Shown here one piece after another: positions 6,872 through 15,583 of a stretch of 64,000 nucleotides of DNA. The stretch comes from Rhodanobacter sp. C05 (lineage in GTDB: Bacteria > Pseudomonadota > Gammaproteobacteria > Xanthomonadales > Rhodanobacteraceae): assembly GCF_002001165.1 (NCBI RefSeq), contig NZ_MUNQ01000026.1, positions 1 through 64,000 of the forward strand. The letters are read 5' to 3'. The stretch's first letter is position 1; each line of letters begins with the position of its first letter. The translations under genes and the position numbers were made by a program. The notes beneath the pieces are model-generated. The model was not told the DNA's origin, made no database searches, and was given only the letters and a program-made list of their open reading frames with translations.

Positions 6872-9800
6872 TCACACTTCCAACCGGTCATCCGGCCTCG
6901 CCACCAGCGCATACAGCACCGGCATCAGGAAGATGCTGATCAGCAGTCGCGTGAACAGGCCGCTGACGATGACCAGGGCGAACGGTTTCTGGGTATCCGT
7001 GCCGACGCCGGTGGCCAGTGCTGCGGGCAGCAGGCCGAGTGCGGCCACCAGTGCAGTCATCATGATCGGGCGCAGGCGCAGGATCGCGCCTTCGCGGATG
7101 GCCTCGTTGAGGGTGGTGCCACCGCGGCGCAGTTCGTTGACGTAGGAGATGTAGACGACAGCCGTCTGTACCGAGACACCGAACAGGGCCAGGAAGCCGA
7201 TGCCGGAGGACACCGAGAACGGTGTGCCGGTAAGCCACAGCGCCACGATGCCACCTACCGGCGCCGACAGCAGCACGCCGATCACGGTGATGAACGGGAA
7301 CTTGAAGTTGCTGTAGAGGGTGAACAGCAGCAGGAAGATCAGCGCCAGGGTCAGCGGCAGGATGACATTTAGCTGCGCGCGCGACGCCGTGTACTCCGTG
7401 TATTCGCCGCCCCAGTCCAGGTGATAGCCCTGCGGCAGGCTGACCTTCTGGTTGACCTGTGCGATGGCATCTTCCACCGCGCCGGCCAGATCGCGCCCTT
7501 CCACCGAGAACTGCACGCCGATGTAGCGTGAATTGAACTGGCGATAGATGAACGAGGCGCCGTTGGTCACCTGGATGTCGGCAAATTCCTTGAGCGGAAG
7601 CTGCTGGCCGCCGGACGTGGCTACCAGGATGTTGCCGATTTCCTCGGGGTTGTCTCGATACTGGTGGTCGAGGCGCACGACGAGGTCGAACTGCTTCTCG
7701 CCCTGCATCACCTCGGTGGCCACATCGCCACCGATCGCGGTGGTGATCAGGCCATTGATGTCATCGACATTCAAACCGTAGCGGGCGATCTTCGCGCGAT
7801 CGATCTTGATGGCCAGGCTGGGTTGGCCGAGTTCCTGCACCAGGGTCACGTCATGGATGCCGCGTACCTGCTCCAGGATTTTCTTGATCGATTTGCCCTT
7901 CTGTTCGAGCGTGTTCAGGTCGGAGCCGAAGACCTTGACCGCCAGCGCGCTCTTCAGACCGGTCTCCGCCTCGTCCACCGCATCCTCGGCCGGCTGGGTG
8001 TAGTTGAAGGTGATGCCGGGGAAGGCCACCAGCTTCTTGTTGATCGCCTCGATCAGCGCAGCCTTGGTGTGGTAGTCGCCGTTCCACGCCGAATAGGGTT
8101 TGAGGCCCACGTAGAACTCGACGTTGAAGAAACCGGTCGAATCCGTGCCGTCGTCAGGCCGACCCAGTTCCGAGGCAACCGTGGTGACTTCGGGGAAGGT
8201 GCGCAGGATGTCGCGCACCTTGGGCGTGATCCTGGCCGACTCGTCGAACGAGATGGTATAGGGCATGGTTGCACGCACCCACAGCGCGCCCTCGTCCAGT
8301 TGAGGCATGAACTCCGCACCGATGCGCGGTATCAGCATCAGCGAAACCACCAGCACGATGGCCGAGGCAATCGTGGTGCCCCACGGGCGCGCGAGGCAGA
8401 AATCGAGGCCCTTGATGTAAGCCGACTTGATCGCCTCAAAGGCGCGATTGCGCCGCTCCTTAACACCCTTGCGCATGAACCACGCACACAGCACCGGCAG
8501 CAGGGTCAGCGTGACGATCAGCGAACCGACCAGGGCGAACACCATGGTGTCGGCCATCGGTTTGAACAGCGTGCCGGAAGGTCCGGACAGCACATAGATC
8601 GGCAGGAAGCTGACCACGATCACTGCGACCGCGTAGAACAGCGGGCGATCCACTTCGGCCGCCGCGTCCTTGATGATCTCTCTGACGCTGAGCGGTGTTC
8701 CCTTGCGCTCGGCGATCTGGCGGAAGATGTTTTCCACCATCACCACCGCGCCATCCACCAGGATGCCGAAATCTATCGCGCCGATGGAGAGCAGATTGGC
8801 TGACGCGTTCTGCAGATCGAGACAGATGAACGCAAACAGCAGCGCCAGCGGAATGGTGGTGGCGACGATCAGTCCTGCACGGACATCGTAGAGAAAGAAG
8901 ATGAGGATCACGACGACCAGAAGCATGCCGCGCAGCAGGTTGTCCTCCACCACCTTCGTGGTCAGCGCGATCAGGTCGGTGCGGTCGTAGAACGGCACGA
9001 CCTTGATGTCCTTGGGCAGGATCTGGTCGTTGAGCTCCTTGGTCTTCGCTTCGACCCGCTTCAGCACGTCCTGGGTCTTCTCACCCGTGCGCAGCAGGAT
9101 CACGCCCTCCACTGCGTCGTCCTGTTTCTCGAAACCGAACTCGCCCAGACGCGGAGCGATGCCGATGACTACACGGCCGACATCCTTCAGCAGCACCGGG
9201 GTGCCGTTGTGCACCGCCAGCACCACGTTGCCGATATCCTCCACCGTGCTCAGGCGTCCTTCGCCGCGCACGTAATAGAACTGGCTGCCCTGCGTATAGA
9301 ACCCGCCGCCTGCGTTGCTGTTGTTGGCCGTCAGCGCGGCCTCCACTTGCACCGCCGACAGACCGACGCCGGCAATTTTCGCGGGATCGAGCAGCACCTG
9401 GTACTGCATGGTGCCGCCGCCGAAGCCCGAGTCGTCCGCCACGCCTGGCACGGATCTGAACTGCGGCTCGATGATCCAGTCCTCGAAGGTCTTCAGCTCC
9501 ATCGGCGAGCGGTCGGAGCTTTGCAGCACGTAGCGGTAGATCAGCCCCGACGGCGCCGACAGCGGCGATACCGAAGGAGTCACGCCCGCCGGCAGGCTCA
9601 GGCTGGGCAAGCGGTTGAAGACTTCCTGTCGGGTGGGCAGATCGCCGGCGCCGTTGTTGAACGTGATGATGACGTCGGACAGGCCATACAGGGAGATCGA
9701 GCGGACATTCGCCGAATTCGGGATGCCGGTCATGCCGAGCTCGACCGGCACGGTGATCAGCCGCTCCACTTCCTCGGCGGCGTGGCCGGGCCATTGCGTG

Positions 9801-9991
9801 ACGATCTCGACGATGGGCGGCGAAAGATCCGGATAGGCATCCACCGGCAGGCGCTGCAGCGAGCGCGCTCCGGATCCGACCAGCAGCAGCGTCATCAGGA
9901 TGACGAGAATGGGCTGCCCCAGCGAGGCGCCCACCAGCCGATTCATGAACGACGCCGTCCGCGACGGCGATGGAGACTGTTGGTCGCTCAT
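6872..9991 (-). CDS. heavy-metal RND efflux pump, CzcA/CusA family
   Basis: 1039-residue inner-membrane proton antiporter, third gene of a tripartite efflux operon. Seen: N-terminal helix (LGQPILVILMTLLLVGSG), the HME-family segment VDAYPDLSPPIVEI, the porter domain motif (QWPGHAAEEVERLITVPVE), and the proton-relay helix TM4 with AIDFGILVDGAVVMVENIF. The last matches the DFG..VDG pattern of CzcA-type pumps rather than the drug-exporting HAE group. Length is normal for the family. The start is ATG at 9991, overlapping the adaptor stop as ATGA, so the two genes are translationally coupled. The transported metal (Zn/Co/Cd, Ni or Cu/Ag) cannot be fixed from these motifs. Confidence 0.9.
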   Translation of the reverse strand: MSDQQSPSPSRTASFMNRLVGASLGQPILVILMTLLLVGSGARSLQRLPVDAYPDLSPPIVEIVTQWPGHAAEEVERLITVPVELGMTGIPNSANVRSISLYGLSDVIITFNNGAGDLPTRQEVFNRLPSLSLPAGVTPSVSPLSAPSGLIYRYVLQSSDRSPMELKTFEDWIIEPQFRSVPGVADDSGFGGGTMQYQVLLDPAKIAGVGLSAVQVEAALTANNSNAGGGFYTQGSQFYYVRGEGRLSTVEDIGNVVLAVHNGTPVLLKDVGRVVIGIAPRLGEFGFEKQDDAVEGVILLRTGEKTQDVLKRVEAKTKELNDQILPKDIKVVPFYDRTDLIALTTKVVEDNLLRGMLLVVVILIFFLYDVRAGLIVATTIPLALLFAFICLDLQNASANLLSIGAIDFGILVDGAVVMVENIFRQIAERKGTPLSVREIIKDAAAEVDRPLFYAVAVIVVSFLPIYVLSGPSGTLFKPMADTMVFALVGSLIVTLTLLPVLCAWFMRKGVKERRNRAFEAIKSAYIKGLDFCLARPWGTTIASAIVLVVSLMLIPRIGAEFMPQLDEGALWVRATMPYTISFDESARITPKVRDILRTFPEVTTVASELGRPDDGTDSTGFFNVEFYVGLKPYSAWNGDYHTKAALIEAINKKLVAFPGITFNYTQPAEDAVDEAETGLKSALAVKVFGSDLNTLEQKGKSIKKILEQVRGIHDVTLVQELGQPSLAIKIDRAKIARYGLNVDDINGLITTAIGGDVATEVMQGEKQFDLVVRLDHQYRDNPEEIGNILVATSGGQQLPLKEFADIQVTNGASFIYRQFNSRYIGVQFSVEGRDLAGAVEDAIAQVNQKVSLPQGYHLDWGGEYTEYTASRAQLNVILPLTLALIFLLLFTLYSNFKFPFITVIGVLLSAPVGGIVALWLTGTPFSVSSGIGFLALFGVSVQTAVVYISYVNELRRGGTTLNEAIREGAILRLRPIMMTALVAALGLLPAALATGVGTDTQKPFALVIVSGLFTRLLISIFLMPVLYALVARPDDRLEV

Positions 9992-11190
9992 TGATTTTGC
10001 ATGAACTGGATGAAGAGGCCGCCATTGACGACGACCTGGTCGCCCGCCTTGAGACCGTCGGGAATATCGTATTGATCGCCGACGCGATGACCCAGGGTCA
10101 CATGCTGGCGCGCGAAACTGCCATCGGGCTGCACGGCATAGACAAACGGCAGGTTCTCGTCGTCGCGCAGGATCGCCGAAACCGGAATCAGCGTTCCGCT
10201 GCTTGGCTGGCCTGAATGAATCTGCACGCGCACATACATCTGCTTCTTCAACAGGCCTTTCGGATTGGCGACGACCACTCGCGCGACCACCGCACGGGTG
10301 TCGGGATCGACCAGGGCCGAGATGTTGTCCACGGTGCCGGAAATCTTGTTGCCGGCAATGCCGGTCTCCACGTCGGCCGTGTCGCCGACGCTGACCGAGG
10401 CAAGGTCGGCACCGGAAATCTGCGCCATGACCCAGACGCGCGAAAGATCGGCCACGGTGAAGCATGGCGTGGTGCCTGCCTGCAGCAGCAGCCCAGGCGT
10501 GATCAGCTTCTCCACCACGATGCCCGAGATCGGCGAGCGGATCATGCCCTCCACGACGTGCGAAACAGGCCGGCCGGCCTGGATGTCCTTGATCGTGCGC
10601 GGATCGACATTCAACGAAACCAGTGCCTGCAGCGCTGCATCGCGATCGGCTTCGGCGCTGGCCGCGTCGGTCTGCGCCTGCTCATATTCGCGCTGGGAAA
10701 CGCCGTTGTGCTGGACAAGATCCTTGTCCGCATCGGCAAGCCGGCGGCTGTTGGTCGCGGTAACGAGCGCCTTGCTGTACGTGCTGATGGCTACCGCAAA
10801 GTCGGGCGAATCCACCACCGCCAGCGGGTCACCCTTCTTCACCTTGTCGCCCGGCGAAACCAGCAGCCGCGACACCGGACCGGAAATGGGCGCCAGCACG
10901 CTGGTAGCCTGATCGTTGTCGAAGTCCACCGCACCGATGGCTTGCACCGTCTGGTGGAACTGCGACGCAGCGACAGTGTAAAGCTGGATGTGCTGCCGCT
11001 GGTCTGCTGTCAGCGTCACGTTGCTGACCGTCGTGGCGGCGGTTTGCGCGCTGCTGTCGGTCTTGTTGTCGTTCCTGGATGAACAGCCGGCGGACGACAG
11101 CATGACGGCGATCAGCATGCAGGCGACGCCGTGCGGAAATCTGCCCGGGCGTGTCGTGGCCGGCATTCCGTAAAGTGATTTATTTTTCAT
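9988..11190 (-). CDS. RND efflux periplasmic adaptor (CzcB/CusB-like membrane fusion protein)
   Basis: 400 residues. The N-terminus carries a lipoprotein-type signal with SAGC at the lipobox, suggesting anchoring by a lipid. Then come the adaptor domains: a barrel-sandwich half-motif (SVLAPISGPVSRLLVSPGDK), a long coiled hairpin with Ala/Glu-rich helices (EYEQAQTDAASAEADRDAAL), the second half (IRSPISGIVVEKLITPGLL) and a beta-barrel (GDTADVETGIAGNKISGTVD). It links pump and outer-membrane channel. Start taken at 11190 (MKNKSLYG), which overlaps the preceding gene by 11 bp. A longer in-frame start at 11244 would lie inside that gene's repetitive tail. Confidence 0.9.
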   Translation of the reverse strand: MKNKSLYGMPATTRPGRFPHGVACMLIAVMLSSAGCSSRNDNKTDSSAQTAATTVSNVTLTADQRQHIQLYTVAASQFHQTVQAIGAVDFDNDQATSVLAPISGPVSRLLVSPGDKVKKGDPLAVVDSPDFAVAISTYSKALVTATNSRRLADADKDLVQHNGVSQREYEQAQTDAASAEADRDAALQALVSLNVDPRTIKDIQAGRPVSHVVEGMIRSPISGIVVEKLITPGLLLQAGTTPCFTVADLSRVWVMAQISGADLASVSVGDTADVETGIAGNKISGTVDNISALVDPDTRAVVARVVVANPKGLLKKQMYVRVQIHSGQPSSGTLIPVSAILRDDENLPFVYAVQPDGSFARQHVTLGHRVGDQYDIPDGLKAGDQVVVNGGLFIQFMQNQ

Positions 11191-12793
11191 CTTTGCCCTG
11201 GGTCGAATCCGTCCGGGTTGAATCACCCCGGCTTGAATCTGCATGGTTTGAATCCGTCTGGTTCAAGTCCGCGCGATGCCACCAGCCGCCGCCAAGCGCC
11301 TGGAACAGCGCCGCCGTGTCGGCATAGCGATTGGACTGGGCTTGCACCAGGTTGATCCTGGCCTGCTGATCGGCCTGCTCTGCGCTCAACAGCGAGAGAT
11401 AATTGGCATAGCCGTCCTTCCACTGCCGCTGCGACAGATCGAGCGTGACCTTGGCGGCATCTGCCGCGGCCGCAGCCGCTTTCAGACCTTCGGCATCCTG
11501 TTCGAGCGCAGTCAAGGTGTCGGCGACATTCTGGAAGGCCGTCAGCACCGTGCTGCGATATTGCTCGGCCGCCTCGACATAAGCCGCCTTCGCGGCGCGC
11601 TCCTGGTGCAGCAGCGTCCCGCCCTGGAAAATCGGGGCAGCCAGATCCGCGCCCAGACCCCAGAAGCCGGTGCCCGACTTGAACACCTGGCCAATCGCCA
11701 GCGCCGTACTGCCGGCATTTGCGGTCAACGTGATATTCGGCAAACGGTTCGCGATGGCGATGCCGATCTGGGCACTCGCGGCATGCATATTGGCTTCGGC
11801 CTGAAGCACATCCGGACGCTGCGCCACCAACTCCGACGGAAGGCTCACCGGCAGATCCTGCGGCAATTGCAGGCTCGCAAGTTCGAATTTTTCAGCCGGC
11901 GCCTGGTTCGGAAACCGGCCGGCCAGTACGGCCAGAAGATCATGCTGCTGGGCCAGTTGCCGGAGCAGCGGCGGCAGCGTGGCGTTGACCTGCGCGAGCT
12001 GCGACTCCTGCGCGGCCACATCCAGCCGGCTGGCATAACCCTTGGCGAACTGGTAGCGCAGGATCTGCAGCATCTTGCTGTTGATGTCGACCAGCTGACG
12101 TGTCGCATCCACCTGCGACTGCAGTGCCGCCTCCTGCACCGCGGCAGCCACCACATTGGTGCTCAAGGTGATCTGCGTCGCGATCATCTGGTAGCGGACA
12201 GCCTGCGCCTGTGCCTTTACGGACTCCATGGTCCGGCGGTTCAGACCGAAAACATCCGGCACATATGAAACGCTGACCTGCGGAGTGAACACGTTGTACA
12301 GGAGGGCATTCGAGCTGGGCGTCGGCGAAATGGTCCCCGGCGTCTTCTGGCGGCTGGCCGAAAAATCGGCCGAAACATTGGGGTAGTAGCTGCCACGTTG
12401 CGCCAGGACATTTTCCCTGGCCACGGACAAGGCTGCCTGCGCAGCCTTCAGGTCGGGATTGTTCTTGAGCGACTGTTCGATCAGTGCATTCAGCTGACTG
12501 GAATGAAACAGGGTCCACCAGTCTCCGGGAATATCGCTGCCGCTGGCAAAGCGCTGGGCTTCTCCACCGACGACATCCTTGCTGGCAACCGTTGTTGCAA
12601 GTGGATGTGCGGTGTAACCGTTGACATCCGGCGCAGCCGGTCGCTTGAAGTCGGGACCCACGGCGCAACCGGCAATCAGCAACGAGACCAGGGCCGCGAG
12701 GAAATGCAGCGCGTGCGATCGTGTCGCGTTGGCAAGGAATGCGGCATTCCCTGTTATCTCACCTCTCATCAGCTTTGGCCCCGGCGAACACAT
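11180..12793 (-). CDS. RND efflux outer-membrane factor (NodT/TolC-like lipoprotein)
   Basis: 537 residues. The lipoprotein signal is LVSLLIAGCAVGPDF with the lipid-accepting Cys, the standard CAVGPDF start of NodT-type channels. Two OEP repeats follow (SFQSxxxx-type start DIPGDWWTLFHSSQLNALIEQSLKNN is split over about residues 85-115, and DLPVSLPSELVAQRPDVLQAE opens the second). It forms the trimeric exit duct of the pump. First gene of the operon. Oddity: the last 35 residues are a low-complexity tail of repeated (S/T)DS units ending GKDEK, encoded by 15-bp imperfect repeats. The ATG at 12769 (MRGEIT) is an alternative start. Confidence 0.9.
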   Translation of the reverse strand: MCSPGPKLMRGEITGNAAFLANATRSHALHFLAALVSLLIAGCAVGPDFKRPAAPDVNGYTAHPLATTVASKDVVGGEAQRFASGSDIPGDWWTLFHSSQLNALIEQSLKNNPDLKAAQAALSVARENVLAQRGSYYPNVSADFSASRQKTPGTISPTPSSNALLYNVFTPQVSVSYVPDVFGLNRRTMESVKAQAQAVRYQMIATQITLSTNVVAAAVQEAALQSQVDATRQLVDINSKMLQILRYQFAKGYASRLDVAAQESQLAQVNATLPPLLRQLAQQHDLLAVLAGRFPNQAPAEKFELASLQLPQDLPVSLPSELVAQRPDVLQAEANMHAASAQIGIAIANRLPNITLTANAGSTALAIGQVFKSGTGFWGLGADLAAPIFQGGTLLHQERAAKAAYVEAAEQYRSTVLTAFQNVADTLTALEQDAEGLKAAAAAADAAKVTLDLSQRQWKDGYANYLSLLSAEQADQQARINLVQAQSNRYADTAALFQALGGGWWHRADLNQTDSNHADSSRGDSTRTDSTQGKDEK

Positions 12794-12815
12794 TGGCCCA
12801 CGTCTTGTTCATGCG

Positions 12816-12870
12816 AACGCATCTTCGAGAGAAATAATCAGGATGTAACGATATATCGTATCAAATATAA
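12816..12870 (-). promoter_or_regulatory. putative promoter and operator of the metal-efflux operon
   Basis: On the minus strand TTGATA (revcomp of 12857-12862) could be a -35, with TGATTAT-like bases about 18-20 nt downstream as -10. The perfect 12-bp palindrome ACGATATATCGT (12848-12859) lies in the spacer, where a repressor would block polymerase. No regulator gene adjoins. Pattern-based only. Confidence 0.4.
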
Positions 12871-13024
12871 GCGGAAGCCATGCCGGAGGTCATGGATTAA
12901 AAGCAGGGTGTGCAGCAGTCAAAAGGCCGTAAATGGCCACACCGGATGGCGTTATTTACACCACCTGTAATTTCATGCGATCCGAGGGCAATGAAATTGT
13001 GGCGTCTGGCGCTGAAAGCGCGAA

Positions 13025-14647
13025 TTAATCGAATCTCGCGGATAACCCGACCTGCCCCGATAGCGCATTCGTGGCGCAACGTTGCTGATGAGCCGGGCCA
13101 AGCGTCACCACCACCGTGTCATCGACCAGATACAGGCTGTAAAACCTTGTGGTGCGTGCCGCGGGCATCTGGCAGCTTCTTGCCAACAGCCCGGGCGCAC
13201 GCTGCAAGTCTGTGGCACTGGGTTCGAAACCCATGTCGGTGAGATCCGGGAGGTAATACATGAGAAACATGTGGCTATGAAACGCGTCGCCCACGGAAAT
13301 ATAGGGAATGATCAGCGTATGGACGAGCGGAAACTGCTCGGCAACATGCGCCGTGATCGGTGAATACCCGATGCCGCCTTCGAGCAGGAAGGAATCGATG
13401 GTGTGGCTCGCCTTCAGCTCGGCAAGATCCTCGGCAAGACCCGCAGCAATCCGGTCCTCGTAATTCTTCTGCTCTCCAAGGGCATTGCCATAAGCACTGG
13501 CAAAGACACACATGCCCAGTGCAAGCATGCAGGCCACCGACAAGGTCCATTTGCCCGACGACTGCCATTGCTGCAGGGCAGCCTGCATGACGATCAAGGC
13601 CGCCGCCAACAGTGCTCCGATCCCCATCAACACGCGTGGTTCGATTTCCGGCCTGAGCAGCAGCAGCATGGGGCCGAGGGCGCTGGCAAGCGCAGCCAGA
13701 GGCAGCAGCAGGCTGATGGCGAACAGGCCGGCACTGGCCCAGACCGGTTGCGTGCGCCGCACCCTGATCGCGTAACGGATGCCGATGGCCATCGGAAACA
13801 GTGCCAGCAGGATCAAGATGGGGGTGAAGAATCGCCACCACTGCTGACTGAAGCTGTGAGCAATAAACGCATAGAAGTCGACGATATTGGCCCTTATCAC
13901 CGGAAGGTCATGCAATCCGTGGATCTTTTCGCCCTGCTGCTTCACCCAGCCATGGATGTGGATGCCAATCACGAGTTCATAGACAAGCATGGCCAGCCCC
14001 GCCTGCCATATCCGTGACAGGAATTGCAGCGCGAGCCGACGAGGTGGCTGGTCGTGCAACTGTGCCAGCGCGACATCCAGCAGAATGAAGATCAGGCAGG
14101 CATTGATGGCTGGTTGATAGAAGCTGAGGCTTGCAAAAAGCGACAGCACACCCAGCCACCAGCCTCGGCGGTTGTCCTTGAAGGCGAGCATGGGCAGCAG
14201 GGCGAGCAGCATCGCCACGCTCATGCTCAAGGCATCGAATTTGTAGGAAAGATTTTCCAGATAGAACGGCTGTGCACCGAGCGGAAATGCCACGAGTGCC
14301 GCCATCCAGGGTGAACGTATGGCATATCGACGTGCGATCAGCACACCAAGCCACGAGAATATCGCGATGGCTCCGATCTGCGTCAGTGGCGAAATGTCGA
14401 CCATGGCGCGGTCATAGCCCTGCAGCAATCTCATCAGCAGGGTCGTCAGTGGTCGACCGTTGGAATCCCAGCCAGTACGGCCGATCAGCGCCCGTTTCAG
14501 GTCGTCATCGAAATAGCGATTCGCGCGCAGGATGGGAAACAGGATCAGAAAATAAAGCGCGAGCAGGATGACAAAAACGCTGTGGTCACTACGCACGGAT
14601 TCCGGACTGGCGCTGACCGGGGCATCGCGTGAAATCGACAGGCTCAC
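13025..14647 (-). CDS. GtrII-like glucosyltransferase domain membrane protein
   Basis: 540 residues with about 10-11 hydrophobic helices. After the first helix (FVILLALYFLILFPILRANRY is split by an acidic loop) comes RYFDDDLKRALIGRTGWDSNGRPL, the double-Asp and G/N/GRPL signature of the Glucos_trans_II family. These enzymes add glucosyl residues from a lipid carrier to O-antigen or other surface glycans on the periplasmic side. A C-terminal periplasmic domain (about 130 residues) follows the last helix. The start is GTG with GGAG upstream. It stands alone, without the usual gtrA/gtrB partners, so the carrier source is unknown. Confidence 0.8.
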   Translation of the reverse strand: MSLSISRDAPVSASPESVRSDHSVFVILLALYFLILFPILRANRYFDDDLKRALIGRTGWDSNGRPLTTLLMRLLQGYDRAMVDISPLTQIGAIAIFSWLGVLIARRYAIRSPWMAALVAFPLGAQPFYLENLSYKFDALSMSVAMLLALLPMLAFKDNRRGWWLGVLSLFASLSFYQPAINACLIFILLDVALAQLHDQPPRRLALQFLSRIWQAGLAMLVYELVIGIHIHGWVKQQGEKIHGLHDLPVIRANIVDFYAFIAHSFSQQWWRFFTPILILLALFPMAIGIRYAIRVRRTQPVWASAGLFAISLLLPLAALASALGPMLLLLRPEIEPRVLMGIGALLAAALIVMQAALQQWQSSGKWTLSVACMLALGMCVFASAYGNALGEQKNYEDRIAAGLAEDLAELKASHTIDSFLLEGGIGYSPITAHVAEQFPLVHTLIIPYISVGDAFHSHMFLMYYLPDLTDMGFEPSATDLQRAPGLLARSCQMPAARTTRFYSLYLVDDTVVVTLGPAHQQRCATNALSGQVGLSARFD

Positions 14648-14970
14648 GTATCAAGGCTCCATGAACAAACGACGGTATCGATTGACGACTGCGTCTGCAG
14701 CCCCTGCTGGCCCATGCCGTAAATTTCACGGGGCGACTCTATGGCCATTCCCGGCAGCCTGCCAATGAATCCTGGCGACTGCGCGTTCACTTGCACAGAG
14801 TATGTTCAGGCTGGCTGAGTATCTGCTGACAGTGAGGGTTGTGCGACATCCACGGCGAACCGGCATCACCTAATACACCGAAAGTGATGACACACCACAC
14901 CGCTTGTTCACCGCAGGTTGATTTGGCTCGCTCAAGACTCGGGCTTCCTGCAGGCAACGAGGAACTGTCC
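14648..14970. other. intergenic stretch without a recognised gene
   Basis: 323 bp between two divergent genes. Short open frames are present but none has a good ribosome site or family resemblance. The stretch should hold both promoters. No operator palindrome or RNA gene was recognised. Confidence 0.5.
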
Positions 14971-15435
14971 ATGAAGAACATGCTCATCAAGAACAGGCCC
15001 ATCAAGAACAGGATTGCTTCACTGACTTTCGCGCTCACGCTCGGCACGCTTTGCCTTGGTATCTCCAGCGCTGTCGTCGCGCAACAGGCCATGACCGAAC
15101 CGCAGGTGCACAGCACGCTCACCGAGCAGGGTTACACCAAGGTACATGACCTCAAGTTTCGTGATGGCATGTGGTACGCACGCGCCCGCAGTGCCAACGG
15201 CAAAAGCGTGGATATCCACATCGATGCAAAGACCGGCCAGGTCTATCCGGACGAGCAGGTATCGCGACTGAGCGAACGCGATGTACGCGCCTCACTGGAA
15301 ACCCAGGGCTATACGCATGTCCATGATGTGGACTACAAGGACGGCATGTGGACCGCCAAGGCTGAAAATCCGGCGGGCAATCACGTACGACTGAAAGTCG
15401 ACGCCAGCAGTGGCAAGGTGGTTGGCACCGAATGA
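14971..15435 (+). CDS. PepSY-domain periplasmic protein, tandem repeat
   Basis: 154 residues: signal peptide (ASLTFALTLGTLCLGISSAVVA) then two PepSY-like units of about 55 residues. Each has the form (V/L)...LxxQGYTxVHDxxxxDGMWxAxAxxxxGxxVxxxxDAxxGxV, at about residues 48-100 and 102-152. PepSY units in secreted proteins are thought to inhibit or modulate proteases; a direct target here is unknown, though an M28 peptidase gene lies 149 bp downstream on the same strand. The start at 14971 is supported by GAGGAA 7 bp upstream. A hairpin terminator follows, so it is probably transcribed alone. Confidence 0.8.
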   Translation: MKNMLIKNRPIKNRIASLTFALTLGTLCLGISSAVVAQQAMTEPQVHSTLTEQGYTKVHDLKFRDGMWYARARSANGKSVDIHIDAKTGQVYPDEQVSRLSERDVRASLETQGYTHVHDVDYKDGMWTAKAENPAGNHVRLKVDASSGKVVGTE

Positions 15436-15457
15436 ATCCACTGCACGGCATGGATGA

Positions 15458-15484
15458 ACCCGGCACACATCAGCTGTGCCGGGT
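15458..15484 (+). terminator. hairpin terminator after the PepSY gene
   Basis: ACCCGGCACA and TGTGCCGGGT form a perfect 10-bp stem with a 7-nt loop, 23 bp after the stop codon. There is no T-tract, so termination strength is uncertain. Confidence 0.5.
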
Positions 15485-15583
15485 CATGACTGCGGTACCT
15501 TGCGGGTGGGCCAAAGGATGGGTAGACCGATGTCTGGTGGCTGACTAGTATCGGGTGTTCCCTCCCCCGCGACAGGTACCTCC

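Noticed and set aside
7664-8803. 379-residue plus-strand frame
   Set aside because: Antisense to the RND pump gene, with the Arg/His/Gln-rich composition typical of shadow frames in GC-rich DNA.
13200-13240. Sequence GGGTTCGAAACCC resembling a tRNA T-arm
   Set aside because: It lies inside the glucosyltransferase gene and no acceptor, D or anticodon stems can be built around it.
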